Shown here one piece after another: positions 17,139 through 25,935 of a stretch of DNA of 64,000 nucleotides. Position numbers and translations under genes: made by a program. The stretch comes from Gracilimonas sp965227785. GTDB lineage: Bacteria; Bacteroidota; Rhodothermia; Balneolales; Balneolaceae. The notes under the pieces were generated by a model. It worked only from the letters and a program-made list of their open reading frames with translations, did no database searches and was not told the origin of the DNA. The number at the start of each line of letters is the position of its first letter. Position 1 is the stretch's first letter. The DNA lies in contig NZ_OZ245785.1 in NCBI RefSeq assembly GCF_965227785.1, positions 1,302,001 to 1,366,000 on the forward strand, read 5' to 3'.

Positions 17139-18809
17139 CTATTTCTCCAGAGTTGTAATTCTAAACCAGTCCACATCTGCAAAACCGGAATGCTGACTGC
17201 TGTAATCCAGATAATCATCAGGCTCACCATTCTGGGGCTGCACAGCAAATAAACCTATTTTCGCTCCAATCCAGCGCCCTTCTTTGGCCTGAAAAGCTTC
17301 TCCAATCTCATTAAAACTCTGGCCATCATCACTGTAACTGAACCGCGTCAATCCTCCTTCCTGTATCTCAGCTCTGAACCATAATTCTCTGCTATTGACC
17401 TGAGCAGACTCTTGAACGTTTTCAGATACGCCAGAATCAGCGCCTTCAGCAGTGACTTGCATAATACGGAAACCGTCCCTGCCTCGTTCCACCGCCAGGT
17501 AGCCGTAGTCCTCTCCCATTATAATCAGCCCCGCTTTCTCTCCGATCATATGAGGTCTAAATTTCATTTTTACAGTAGCTGTAAAGGCAGGGGCCGAAAA
17601 TTTCTGAAGCAGTAAGTTTGGTACACCCCATAGGTTTTTTACTCCTTTCGGCAGAGGTTTACCATATAAACGAACAAAACCCATCTTCGATGTAAGTGCC
17701 CAGGTAGGTTCCGGGTTACCATGCCACTGCCATTGCAGTCCTAATTTCTGCTTATTAAATTCATCCGATTCTGCCGGAGTTTGAATCGGAAACTCACTTC
17801 CTACATCCGGCTTTTGATAGGTTAAGACCGGTTCACCGACCCCGTCATTATTGATATCTTCACCTATCATGGGCCACCCGTCTTTCCATTCAACAGGGTT
17901 CAGGTGTACAATTCTGCCATATACACCCTTATCCTGAAAGTGCACAAACCAGGATTCTTCGGAATCCAGTTCAACCAGCCCACCCTGGTGCGGACCGTTG
18001 ATATCGGTATTCCCCTGGTGCAATACTTTTTTGTGTTCATAAGGTCCAAATGCATTCTTTGAGCGAAGAGCAAGCTGCCAGCCTTCAGTTACTCCTCCCG
18101 CAGGTGCCAGAATGTAATACCAGCCTCCACGTTTAAGAAATTTAGGGCCTTCCACCACCCGGTTTCCATTTTCATGCCCATCAAATACCAATACCGGTTC
18201 GCCGGTCAGTTCAGTACCATCAGGATTCATTTCATGCACCACCAGTACGGTATTGATCCCTGACCTGCTTCTGGCATAAGCATGCACCAAGTAAGCTTTT
18301 CCGTCATCATCCCAAAGTGGTGATGGATCTATGAGTCCTTCCCCCGCCTTTACGAGTACCGGGTCATCCCATTCACCTGCCGGGTCGTCTGTTTTAACCA
18401 TGTAAATACCAAAATCAGGATCCCCCCAATAGATATAAAAGTACCCTTGATGATACCTTATACTCGGTGCCCATACTCCATTTCCATGTTGTGGTGAACT
18501 GAAATGCTCTTCAGGAAGAAGATTGTTTACTGCATGATTGATAAGCTTCCAGTTCACCAGGTCTTTAGAGTGAAGAATGGGCAGGGCCGGCACGGCATTA
18601 AAACTGGAGGAAGTCATGTAAAAGTCACCCCCAACCTTTATCACATCAGGATCAGAATAGTCTGCATGCAATATGGGATTGGTATAGGTTCCATCCCCAT
18701 TATCCGCTATCCATACATTAGAAACCGCAGAATTGTGTTGAGCGAAACCATTCAGCGCCAAAGTTAAATGCAATAGTATCAGGCTGATATGTTTTACAAA
18801 ATATCTCAT
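17139..18809 (-). CDS. Glycoside hydrolase family 43 protein
   Basis: Secreted GH43 five-bladed propeller enzyme of 556 residues; the signal peptide ends near LNGFAQH. Catalytic acids fit the family: the base Asp in NPILHADYSDPD, the pKa-modulating Asp in GLIDPSPLWDD and the acid Glu in NRVVEGPKF. A C-terminal beta-sandwich (from about residue 345) with TWALTSKMGFVRL and similar stretches resembles the concanavalin-like domain of beta-xylosidases. GH43 members act on arabinofuranosides, xylosides or galactans. Its place between PL1 and CE12 genes points to trimming arabinan or galactan side chains of rhamnogalacturonan I, but the subfamily and substrate cannot be set from sequence reading alone. 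Confidence 0.88.
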   Translation of the reverse strand: MRYFVKHISLILLHLTLALNGFAQHNSAVSNVWIADNGDGTYTNPILHADYSDPDVIKVGGDFYMTSSSFNAVPALPILHSKDLVNWKLINHAVNNLLPEEHFSSPQHGNGVWAPSIRYHQGYFYIYWGDPDFGIYMVKTDDPAGEWDDPVLVKAGEGLIDPSPLWDDDGKAYLVHAYARSRSGINTVLVVHEMNPDGTELTGEPVLVFDGHENGNRVVEGPKFLKRGGWYYILAPAGGVTEGWQLALRSKNAFGPYEHKKVLHQGNTDINGPHQGGLVELDSEESWFVHFQDKGVYGRIVHLNPVEWKDGWPMIGEDINNDGVGEPVLTYQKPDVGSEFPIQTPAESDEFNKQKLGLQWQWHGNPEPTWALTSKMGFVRLYGKPLPKGVKNLWGVPNLLLQKFSAPAFTATVKMKFRPHMIGEKAGLIIMGEDYGYLAVERGRDGFRIMQVTAEGADSGVSENVQESAQVNSRELWFRAEIQEGGLTRFSYSDDGQSFNEIGEAFQAKEGRWIGAKIGLFAVQPQNGEPDDYLDYSSQHSGFADVDWFRITTLEK

Positions 18810-18819
18810 ACTACCCGCC

Positions 18820-20199
18820 TCATTCTGATACTTCTTTTTCTTTATGCACGATGTCTTGAACCAGGCTATTAAGGTAAAGCTCTAAGTTGGTATACGATTC
18901 CCCATTACTCACCCTGTGGGTATCATTGGGATTTCGTGGATCCAACCCTTTTTCCTTTTCCCAGCGGTCAGGCATGCCATCCCGATCTGTATCAATGTTA
19001 GCTTTTCCCTTTTTCAATTCAGGCCAGCCACCCACGTCTTCCTGGGAATCTATAATGCCAGCCAACCCACTTTTAGATCCGGTATAGGTGGCTGTTCCTT
19101 CTTTCACTTCTTCGACAATGCGCTGGTCCACCAAATCCCTATTAAGGCTTGCCCCCACTGATTCCAAAATTTTAAGTAATGCAGTTTGCGGAGGTTCTGC
19201 TCCCTCAGGGTTGAATGCAAATGGGTGTTCAGATTTCGTGGCCACAGGATTTTGGGTCTGAACTCCTCCAGCCCAGTTGTTTTGGGTGATTTCCGGAGCG
19301 CCAGTCACCTTATTACCATGTACAAAAAATTTACCATAAGGTTCAGACGGATCCAGGATACGATTCTTAACATCTTTATCGGTAGCTGGACCCGATTTAA
19401 AATAGTTGTTCACAATATTTTGCTCCCCTTTTTCCCCGCCATAGATGCTATTGAATTCCCAGTTATAAATTACATTGTTATAGAAATCTACCTGTCGGTT
19501 CGTGGGGCGCGAATCATAGTCAGAATCAGCTAAACGTGGGTTTCGACTGCTGTGATGAGCAATAAGGTTGTGATGAAAGCTGGCTTTTTGCCCTCCCCAT
19601 ATACCTCCGTACCCATGCCTGCCTTTGGGGTGATAAGAATCGGTCAAAGACTCTGAAATCAGGCTCCACTGTAACGTAAAATTCTGATTTCTGTAAAACG
19701 AAGATACTTCATCTATACCCCAACTCATGGTGCAGTGATCAATTATGATATCGCTCACTTCGGTCGCACTCAGTGCATCCCCTGGAAATTTTGTTTTATC
19801 TCCTAACCTGAAACGCATAAACCGGATTATGATATTATTGGCCTCCAGCTCAACCGGGTAATCCCTGATCGTTATACCCTGGCCGGGAGCGGATTGTCCG
19901 GCTATAGTTAAATTACCATTATATATGATTATTGGAGATTCTAATCGAATTGTACCTGCTACTGAAAATACAACGGTTCGTGCCCCTTCAGTTTCTACCG
20001 CTTTCCTGAAACTTCCGGGCCCATCATCATTCAGGTTGGATACGTAGATCACCTCTCCACCACGTCCACCGGTCACATATTTACCATAACCTTCAGCCCC
20101 TGGAAAAGCGTAAGACTGAGCGAGTGCGGGTAACGTACATATACTAAGCATTGCGGCCATCAGGCTGGATTTTGCTTTATATGTAGCTGAATATTTCAT
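18820..20199 (-). CDS. Pectate lyase, family PL1, periplasmic form
   Basis: A 459-residue PL1 pectate lyase with a signal peptide (cleavage near LALAQS) and no T9SS tail, so it is predicted to stay in the periplasm. It opens with YAFPGAEGYGKYVTGGRGG and has IIDHCTMSWGIDEVSS, GYGGIWGGQKASFHHN and HHSSRNPRLAD, matching the T9SS-borne PL1 at 6267 almost block for block. It also shares the calcium-loop stretch DTDRDGMPDRWE. The two lyases are clear paralogues sorted to different places. It lies 10 nt upstream of the GH43 gene and 21 nt downstream of the GH105 gene in a tight operon. Confidence 0.92.
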   Translation of the reverse strand: MKYSATYKAKSSLMAAMLSICTLPALAQSYAFPGAEGYGKYVTGGRGGEVIYVSNLNDDGPGSFRKAVETEGARTVVFSVAGTIRLESPIIIYNGNLTIAGQSAPGQGITIRDYPVELEANNIIIRFMRFRLGDKTKFPGDALSATEVSDIIIDHCTMSWGIDEVSSFYRNQNFTLQWSLISESLTDSYHPKGRHGYGGIWGGQKASFHHNLIAHHSSRNPRLADSDYDSRPTNRQVDFYNNVIYNWEFNSIYGGEKGEQNIVNNYFKSGPATDKDVKNRILDPSEPYGKFFVHGNKVTGAPEITQNNWAGGVQTQNPVATKSEHPFAFNPEGAEPPQTALLKILESVGASLNRDLVDQRIVEEVKEGTATYTGSKSGLAGIIDSQEDVGGWPELKKGKANIDTDRDGMPDRWEKEKGLDPRNPNDTHRVSNGESYTNLELYLNSLVQDIVHKEKEVSE

Positions 20200-20220
20200 T
20201 CTATCATGACCGCAGGCTTA

Positions 20221-21399
20221 TCATTTTTCCATTTCCAGACTCAATTTTATAAAAGGTCCGGTGGCTTTGGTGTCGTTTACCTGAATACGTTCATTCACAT
20301 AGTACTCGTAACTTCCTGAACGATAGGGATCCCCACCTAATCCTGCTACTGCACAAACCTGATTAATATTTACCAGGCCTTTTTCGTCCACTTCAATAAA
20401 TTGATCCAGAATTCCCTGGTAGGCTTGATCTGCGATTTGGTGATAAGACCCATCCAGATACCCGTCATTTGCCCCTTTTTTTATGGCATAGGTAAACATA
20501 ATAGATGCTGAGGCTTCCAGGTAGTTACCTTTCCTATCGCCCTGATCTACCACCTGATACCAAACCTTAGATTCTTCATCCTGATACTTCATCAGGGCTT
20601 TTACCAAATCATCCAGTATCAACATCAGGTCATCTCTTTTGGGATGATTCTCCGGGAAATAATCCAATACATCTACTATGGCCATGGCATACCAACCCAT
20701 CGCACGCCCCCAAAAGTTTGGAGACAATCCCGTTTCAGTATCAGCCCAGCGCTGTGTTTTACTTTGATCCCATCCATGATAAAGAAGGCCAGTTTCAGGA
20801 TCCCGCATATACTGAAACATCAATTCAATCTGTAGAAAAACATCCTCAAATTTTTCATAATCATCATTCCGCATATTATACTCCGCATAAAATGGCGACC
20901 CCATGTAGGCTCCATCCAACCACATCTGCCATGGATACCGGTGCTTGTGCCAAAACCCGCCTAAATGATTACGTGGCTGATATTCCAGATGATAGCGAAG
21001 CTTTTTGATAACCGTATTATATTTCTCTTTACCCGTCTGATCATATAAATAGAATAGCGCACGACCCGGAGCAATACGGTCGATATTAAAATTGGTGATA
21101 TCGTATTTCTTGATGGTGCCATCTTCTTCAATCATATAATCATAGTAGGCATCTATGTAATCGAGATATTGCTGCTTGCCTGTTGCCCGGTGTACTTTTT
21201 CTATAGACTTCAGAACCAACCCAAAAGTATATTCCCATTTCGGTTCATCCCTGAAGTCCATGTAAACCGGATCGGGGTTACGCTCCATAATAGAAAGGGC
21301 CATACGCTCTGACCAGTCCAATTCCGTGGAAACGCTTTGCCCAATTATGGGTGTGCAAACAGTAGCTAAAAACAGTAAAGTTAGGCTTAGAACTTTCAT
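20221..21399 (-). CDS. Unsaturated rhamnogalacturonyl hydrolase, family GH105
   Basis: Removes the 4,5-unsaturated galacturonosyl end left by pectate and rhamnogalacturonan lyases. It has 392 residues and a signal peptide ending at PIIGQS, so it is periplasmic. The (alpha/alpha)6 family pattern shows WLDGAYMG with the catalytic Asp162 (equivalent to Asp143 of Bacillus YteR), WGRAMGWYAMA, GNYLEASASIMFTYA and the C-terminal CAVAGLGG. It is the first gene of the leftward run, and an AATCGTTT-centred 16-bp near-palindrome lies 27 nt upstream of its ATG. The product is the substrate of KduI, whose gene is transcribed divergently. Confidence 0.93.
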   Translation of the reverse strand: MKVLSLTLLFLATVCTPIIGQSVSTELDWSERMALSIMERNPDPVYMDFRDEPKWEYTFGLVLKSIEKVHRATGKQQYLDYIDAYYDYMIEEDGTIKKYDITNFNIDRIAPGRALFYLYDQTGKEKYNTVIKKLRYHLEYQPRNHLGGFWHKHRYPWQMWLDGAYMGSPFYAEYNMRNDDYEKFEDVFLQIELMFQYMRDPETGLLYHGWDQSKTQRWADTETGLSPNFWGRAMGWYAMAIVDVLDYFPENHPKRDDLMLILDDLVKALMKYQDEESKVWYQVVDQGDRKGNYLEASASIMFTYAIKKGANDGYLDGSYHQIADQAYQGILDQFIEVDEKGLVNINQVCAVAGLGGDPYRSGSYEYYVNERIQVNDTKATGPFIKLSLEMEK

Positions 21400-21426
21400 A
21401 GATATTCGTCCAGCATTTATTATTTA

Positions 21427-21442
21427 GCGCAATCGTTTGCGC
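21427..21442. promoter_or_regulatory. LacI-type operator upstream of GH105
   Basis: GCGCAATCGTTTGCGC is a 16-bp inverted repeat with one mismatched pair and a central CG. It shares the GCAATCG half with the kduI-side site, so the same regulator could bind both. It lies 27 nt before the GH105 start codon. Confidence 0.65.
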
Positions 21443-21486
21443 TTCGATTAATTAACAGGATTCTATAAAATAAAGCAAACTATATT

Positions 21487-21498
21487 TTAACCGGTAAC
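21487..21498. promoter_or_regulatory. Imperfect TTAACCGGT element
   Basis: TTAACCGGTAAC shares nine of the first nine bases of the receptor-type operator and then diverges. It may be a degenerate member of the TTAACCGGTTAA set within the divergent promoter. Low confidence on its own. Confidence 0.35.
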
Positions 21499-21843
21499 TC
21501 CCCGAATAAAAGACATTGGGTAAAGTTATTTTTTTACTTAAACCACTCTTCAGGCTTTTCTTACCGGTTTTATATGCCTAATCCGGGCACTTCACCTTTG
21601 CACCTGGTTACTCCCTACATCTCCTCTAAATGTAGTATACAAAACATACTTTCTCCTCTTCTTTACCCAGAACTAACTACTACATCTGTCACTCTCTTTT
21701 ATTGCCTTAAAAGAGCTCTAAGCACTTATGTCTATCTGTTTTTCTAAAAAGAATAAAACTCAGCCTGCTGCTAATTTACCCTGTTATTCTGAAAACGCTT
21801 TTTTCTGTTTCCTCTGGCTTCTCATTAAATTTTTTATATATTT

Positions 21844-21861
21844 AATGCAATCGATTACATT
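21844..21861. promoter_or_regulatory. LacI-type operator upstream of kduI
   Basis: AATGCAATCGATTACATT is an 18-bp inverted repeat with one mismatched pair, centred on AATCGATT. It ends 21 nt before the kduI ATG, a position where a bound repressor would block transcription or early elongation. The local LacI protein encoded at 24854 is the natural candidate. Confidence 0.72.
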
Positions 21862-21882
21862 GAAATAAAAGCGAATTTACTT

Positions 21883-22722
21883 ATGTCTGTCAATTACAGT
21901 GTTAGATATGCCTCCAATCCTGAAGATGTCAAAGATTATGGAACTGAACGACTGCGGGATGATTTCCTCATTGAAGATCTTTTTGTGGAAGGGGAAATCA
22001 ACATGGTTTATTCATTTTATGGACGGCAGATCGTAGGTGGAGCCAAACCCGGATCTACAGCGCTGAAATTGGAAACCATTGAACCTCTGAAAGCCAATTT
22101 CTTTTTAGAACGCAGAGAGCTGGGAGTAATCAATGTGGGTGAACCGGGAATAGTTAAAGTTGGTGATATCGAGTATGAAATCGATTATAAGGAAGCAATT
22201 TACGTAGGGCTGGGTGAAGAGGAAGTAAGTTTTCATCAAAAGGATGGGCATCAACCTCTCCTCTACTTCAACTCTGCACCCGCTCACAAAGCCTATCCTA
22301 CCAAAAAGGTGTCGCAGGATGATGCTGAGATCGTTGAATTGGGATCCCTTGAAACAGCCAACCATCGAGTGATCCGGAAATTGATCGTAAACAGCATTGT
22401 AGATACTTGTCAGTTGCAAATGGGCATGACCCAGTTAGAAACCGGAAGTGTATGGAATACGATGCCGGCCCATGTGCATAACCGCAGAATGGAAGCCTAT
22501 TTTTATTTTGAAGTACCAGATGAACAGGCTGTTTGTCATTTTATGGGGGAACCGGACAATACCCGTCACATCTGGATGAAAAATAACCAGGCGGTTCTGT
22601 CTCCCCCATGGTCTATACACTGTGGTTCAGGTACCAGTAACTATACCTTTATATGGGCTATGAATGGTGAAAACCTGGATTATGGCGATATGGATCACGT
22701 CGAAATAAAAGATCTGCGGTAA
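21883..22722 (+). CDS. kduI: 5-keto-4-deoxyuronate isomerase KduI
   Basis: Isomerises 4-deoxy-L-threo-5-hexosulose uronate, the monomer released from unsaturated pectin ends, to 3-deoxy-D-glycero-2,5-hexodiulosonate. Its 279 residues match the family length. The cupin metal site is visible: His197 and His199 in MPAHVHNRRMEAY with Glu204, and His246 in WSIHCGSG. No signal peptide, so cytoplasmic. It is the first gene of the rightward run, with kduD 28 nt downstream, and an 18-bp LacI-type operator lies just upstream of the ATG. Confidence 0.95.
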   Translation: MSVNYSVRYASNPEDVKDYGTERLRDDFLIEDLFVEGEINMVYSFYGRQIVGGAKPGSTALKLETIEPLKANFFLERRELGVINVGEPGIVKVGDIEYEIDYKEAIYVGLGEEEVSFHQKDGHQPLLYFNSAPAHKAYPTKKVSQDDAEIVELGSLETANHRVIRKLIVNSIVDTCQLQMGMTQLETGSVWNTMPAHVHNRRMEAYFYFEVPDEQAVCHFMGEPDNTRHIWMKNNQAVLSPPWSIHCGSGTSNYTFIWAMNGENLDYGDMDHVEIKDLR

Positions 22723-22750
22723 TTATTCACCCAAAAATTTTCTTGTTGTT

Positions 22751-23536
22751 ATGAGCAATCTCTTTGATTTAAGCGCAAAACGAGCTTTTGTAACCGGAGC
22801 CACCCATGGCCTTGGTATGGCTATGGCCAAAGGACTTGGAGATGCCGGGGCCGAACTGATTATAAATGGAACAACCCCTGAGCGCATGGAAAAAGCTCTG
22901 GAAGAATACCGGTCTGAAGGCTATACGGTTCATGGCTTTATCTTTGATGTCACCGATGAAGCAAAAGCCAAAGAACATGTTGAAAAGATTGAAAAAGAAA
23001 TTGGCCCTATCGACATTTTGGTTAATAATGCAGGGATTATTAAAAGAGTGCCCTTGGAGGAAATGGATGTGGAAGATTACCGGCGCGTGATTGATGTGGA
23101 CCTGGTCGGACCTTTTATCATGGCCAAGCAAGTTGTAAAACACATGATCCCAAGAGGTGAGGGTAAAATCATCAATATTTGCTCTATGATGACTGAGCTT
23201 GGGCGCGATACCGTTGGAGCTTATGCAGCTGCCAAGGGTGGACTAAAGATGCTGACCCAAAATATGGCTACAGAATGGGCAAAGCACAATATACAGACCA
23301 ACGGTATTGGCCCCGGTTACTTTGCCACCTCACAAACTGAACCTATACGTGTAGACGGGCACCCCTTTAATGAGTTTATCATTCAGCGTACCCCAGCAGG
23401 ACGGTGGGGAGACCCGAAAGACCTGGCTGGCACCGCCGTTTTCTTGTCTTCCAAAGCCAGTGACTTTATAAACGGTCAGGTAGTTTATGTAGATGGGGGA
23501 ATCCTGGCAACCATTGGTAAACCTGCAAACGAGTAA
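22751..23536 (+). CDS. kduD: 2-keto-3-deoxygluconate 5-dehydrogenase KduD
   Basis: Short-chain dehydrogenase (261 residues) that reduces 2,5-diketo-3-deoxygluconate to 2-keto-3-deoxygluconate (KDG) using NAD(P)H. The cofactor motif TGATHGLG (15-22), NNAG (92-95) and the catalytic Ser145, Tyr158 and Lys162 (YAAAK) are all present. It follows kduI, the usual pairing in pectin and alginate catabolism, which favours KduD over a generic SDR. Because uxuB is absent from the window, it is worth asking whether it also reduces fructuronate, but nothing in the sequence shows that. Confidence 0.92.
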   Translation: MSNLFDLSAKRAFVTGATHGLGMAMAKGLGDAGAELIINGTTPERMEKALEEYRSEGYTVHGFIFDVTDEAKAKEHVEKIEKEIGPIDILVNNAGIIKRVPLEEMDVEDYRRVIDVDLVGPFIMAKQVVKHMIPRGEGKIINICSMMTELGRDTVGAYAAAKGGLKMLTQNMATEWAKHNIQTNGIGPGYFATSQTEPIRVDGHPFNEFIIQRTPAGRWGDPKDLAGTAVFLSSKASDFINGQVVYVDGGILATIGKPANE

Positions 23537-23546
23537 TACCGGAGTC

Positions 23547-24839
23547 ATGAAAAATCTAATTCTTCCATTCACCTCTGTCCTGCTTTTAGCTGGAATCGCT
23601 TTCACCAGTTGTACAACTAACCACGACTCTTTCACCATTACCAATAACACTGAACTCGCCCGGGTGGATGAGCCAGTGGTATTATCGCGTGAACAAATTG
23701 TTAAAAAAACGGGGAAAATACCACTTCTGGAAGGCATGATACCCGTACCCTATTTAAATGACAACCCGCTTCCCTTCCAGCTTGATAATTTAGACGGTGA
23801 TAACAACTGGGATGAATTGGCATTTACCCTCACTCTCGACCCAAAGGAATCCAAAGTTATATCCGTCTGGTATACACAACCGGACGCCGTACCTCAGTCC
23901 AAGCAACGGACCAATGTTCGGTTTGGAGTTCTTGAAGATGGGGAGGTGAGTCCGGTTGAATATTTATCTATAGCCGATGATGAGCTCCCGGTTCCTTTAT
24001 TTACCCGTTTTCAGATGGATGGCCCAGCTTGGGAAAATGACAAGGTTGGCTTTCGGCAGTATATTGACGGACGTAACGGTCGCGATTTGTATGGGAAAAC
24101 ATCGCCTGAAATGGTCCTCGACACCGTTGGCATAGCCGATGACGGCACTTTGGAAGATAATTATCACGTGATGCAGCCCTGGGGGCGTGACATCCTGGCT
24201 GTTGGAAATTCCCTGGGACTTGGAGGTTTGGCAACCCTTGAAAATGACGAAGTGGTCCGCCTTGGCGTAACAATGGATGCTCCCAGAAATAATGTCAAAA
24301 CCACAATTTATCAACTCATAACAGAGGGACCCGTTCGCTCTATTTTCAGCTTGACTTATGATGGCTGGCAAGCCGGAAATATTATTTACAATCTGGAAAG
24401 TACCATTACGATTTGGGCGGGCTCCTACGGATACACCAATCGCATTAACCTTAGCAGTATACAATCTAAAGATACCCTTGCTGTTGGACTGGTTAACATT
24501 CATAATGACAAAGCCCCCACGCTTCAACATGAAGGATCTGCTTCCCATACCGCTTTTTATACCCACGACCTGCAGACCTATGATGATGGCTGGTATTTGG
24601 GAATGGGGCTTATCTTTCCGAAAGAACTTTACATAGACTATCGGCGAGCTCCTGATTCTGGAGATGGCGTGACCAATAGTTTCCTGAATCTAATAGAACT
24701 GAGTGAAAACAAGGAATTTGAATATCAGGTTGTGGCTGGTTGGGAACTAAGCAATCCGGAATTTGCGGACTCTGCTTATTTTGACGCATTTATGTCCAAA
24801 GAGCTGCAAAAGGTATCTAATCCCCTTAGCATTCAGTAA
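23547..24839 (+). CDS. DUF4861-family lipoprotein
   Basis: A 430-residue predicted lipoprotein of unknown biochemical role. The longer in-frame start at 23493 would overlap kduD; the ATG at 23547, preceded by CCGGAG, gives a proper signal peptide with lipobox cysteine (AGIAFTSC). The N-terminal part has the pattern of DUF4861: aromatic-poor beta strands with RVDEPVVLS, PFQLDNLDGDNNWDELAF and LDPKESKVISVWY. The remaining two thirds are beta-rich (RNGRDLYGKTSPEMVLD, IYNLESTITIWAGSYGYTN) and look like a carbohydrate-active fold. It sits inside the catabolic operon between kduD and lacI, so a periplasmic role in oligouronide handling is plausible; no catalytic residues can be named. Confidence 0.72.
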   Translation: MKNLILPFTSVLLLAGIAFTSCTTNHDSFTITNNTELARVDEPVVLSREQIVKKTGKIPLLEGMIPVPYLNDNPLPFQLDNLDGDNNWDELAFTLTLDPKESKVISVWYTQPDAVPQSKQRTNVRFGVLEDGEVSPVEYLSIADDELPVPLFTRFQMDGPAWENDKVGFRQYIDGRNGRDLYGKTSPEMVLDTVGIADDGTLEDNYHVMQPWGRDILAVGNSLGLGGLATLENDEVVRLGVTMDAPRNNVKTTIYQLITEGPVRSIFSLTYDGWQAGNIIYNLESTITIWAGSYGYTNRINLSSIQSKDTLAVGLVNIHNDKAPTLQHEGSASHTAFYTHDLQTYDDGWYLGMGLIFPKELYIDYRRAPDSGDGVTNSFLNLIELSENKEFEYQVVAGWELSNPEFADSAYFDAFMSKELQKVSNPLSIQ

Positions 24840-24853
24840 CGGTAAAAGCTGAT

Positions 24854-25921
24854 ATGAGCAGAAAGAGAACCACCATACACGACATTGCCAAGAAGCTGGA
24901 TATCACCGCTTCCACGGTTTCCCGTGCATTAAAAGATCACCCACGGATTAGTGATTCTACCAAGAAGCAGGTACTCAGTATGGCGAAGGAGATGAACTAC
25001 CAGCCGAATAGTATTGCTGCAGCACTCCGAAGGGGAACCAGTAATCTTGTCGGGGTTATCATTCCCAATATTGACCGTAACTTTTTTGCCTCTGTGGTCC
25101 GTGGTGTTGAAGATGTATTGAATGACACCAATTACAATGTCATTATCTGCCAATCGAATGATTCACTAAAAAAAGAGAAGTCGAATATCAAAGCCCTCTT
25201 AGAGGCGCAGGTAGACGGTATATTTGCCTCTTATGCTAAAGAAACAACCGATTTTTCACATTATGAAGACATTCAGAATAGAGGTATTCCTCTAATTCTT
25301 TTTGACCGAATGCAGGATTCCTTTGATGTAGATGCAGTTGTCATTGACGATTACCTTGGGGCATTCAAAGCAACCGAGCACCTGATTGAGCAAGGATGTA
25401 AGCGCATAGTGCATTTTTCGGGACCTCAAACCGTAAGTATTTACCGTGATCGCCAGCGGGGCTATACAGAAGCACTGAAAAAAAACGGATTACCCGTCGA
25501 TGAATCTCTGATTTTATCGAGCGACCTGAAATTAGAGTCAGGTAAGAAAATGGGCCATGAGATTGCCGGTTGGTCTAAGCAGCCAGATGCTGTTTTCTCA
25601 GCCAGTGACTATGCCGCTATGGGAGCCATGAAGATTTTTAAGAATAAGGGAATCTTGGTGCCCGAAGATATTGCCGTCGTTGGCTTCAGTAATGAATCTT
25701 TTACTTCACTTATTGATCCTGCCCTCACAACGGTAGATCAGCACAGCAAAAAAATGGGGCAGTTTACCGCTAATTTATTCCTGGATAGCTTAAAAGATAA
25801 AAGTGAAGATCATACTCCGGCCAAGACCGTCTTGAACCCTGAACTTGTAGTCCGTGCATCCTCGCTGAAAAAGAAATTCAATCGTCAGGAATCCCTAACC
25901 GAAATCGAAAAACTCAACTAA
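24854..25921 (+). CDS. LacI-family transcriptional regulator
   Basis: A 355-residue repressor-type regulator. Residues 5-50 form the LacI helix-turn-helix (TIHDIAKKLDITASTVSRALKD), followed by the hinge (PNSIAAALRRG) that inserts into a central CG of the operator. The rest is a periplasmic-binding-protein-like effector domain with VGVIIPNIDRNFFASVVRGVE and AVVGFSNESFTSLIDPALTTV. It starts 14 nt after the DUF4861 gene and 14 nt before kdgK. The AATCGATT-type sites flanking the divergent promoter are its likely targets, with a uronate or KDG-like inducer expected. Whether it also reads the AACCGGTT sites is open. Confidence 0.92.
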   Translation: MSRKRTTIHDIAKKLDITASTVSRALKDHPRISDSTKKQVLSMAKEMNYQPNSIAAALRRGTSNLVGVIIPNIDRNFFASVVRGVEDVLNDTNYNVIICQSNDSLKKEKSNIKALLEAQVDGIFASYAKETTDFSHYEDIQNRGIPLILFDRMQDSFDVDAVVIDDYLGAFKATEHLIEQGCKRIVHFSGPQTVSIYRDRQRGYTEALKKNGLPVDESLILSSDLKLESGKKMGHEIAGWSKQPDAVFSASDYAAMGAMKIFKNKGILVPEDIAVVGFSNESFTSLIDPALTTVDQHSKKMGQFTANLFLDSLKDKSEDHTPAKTVLNPELVVRASSLKKKFNRQESLTEIEKLN

Positions 25922-25935
25922 AAGAATACATCGTT

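Larger units (their letters stand above)
21400..21882. promoter_or_regulatory. Divergent intergenic promoter region of the pectin locus
   Basis: A 483-nt non-coding gap separates GH105 (leftward) from kduI (rightward). It is AT-rich, has no credible ORF and must contain at least two promoters. It holds LacI-type near-palindromes near each end (21427-21442 and 21844-21861), an imperfect TTAACCGGTAAC at 21487-21498 and a weaker GAAAACGC-centred element near 21791. I cannot assign -33/-7 boxes with confidence. Confidence 0.75.

Noticed and set aside
23997..24566. 189-codon open frame on the minus strand
   Set aside because: Antisense to the DUF4861 lipoprotein gene, which has a signal peptide, lipobox and operon fit.
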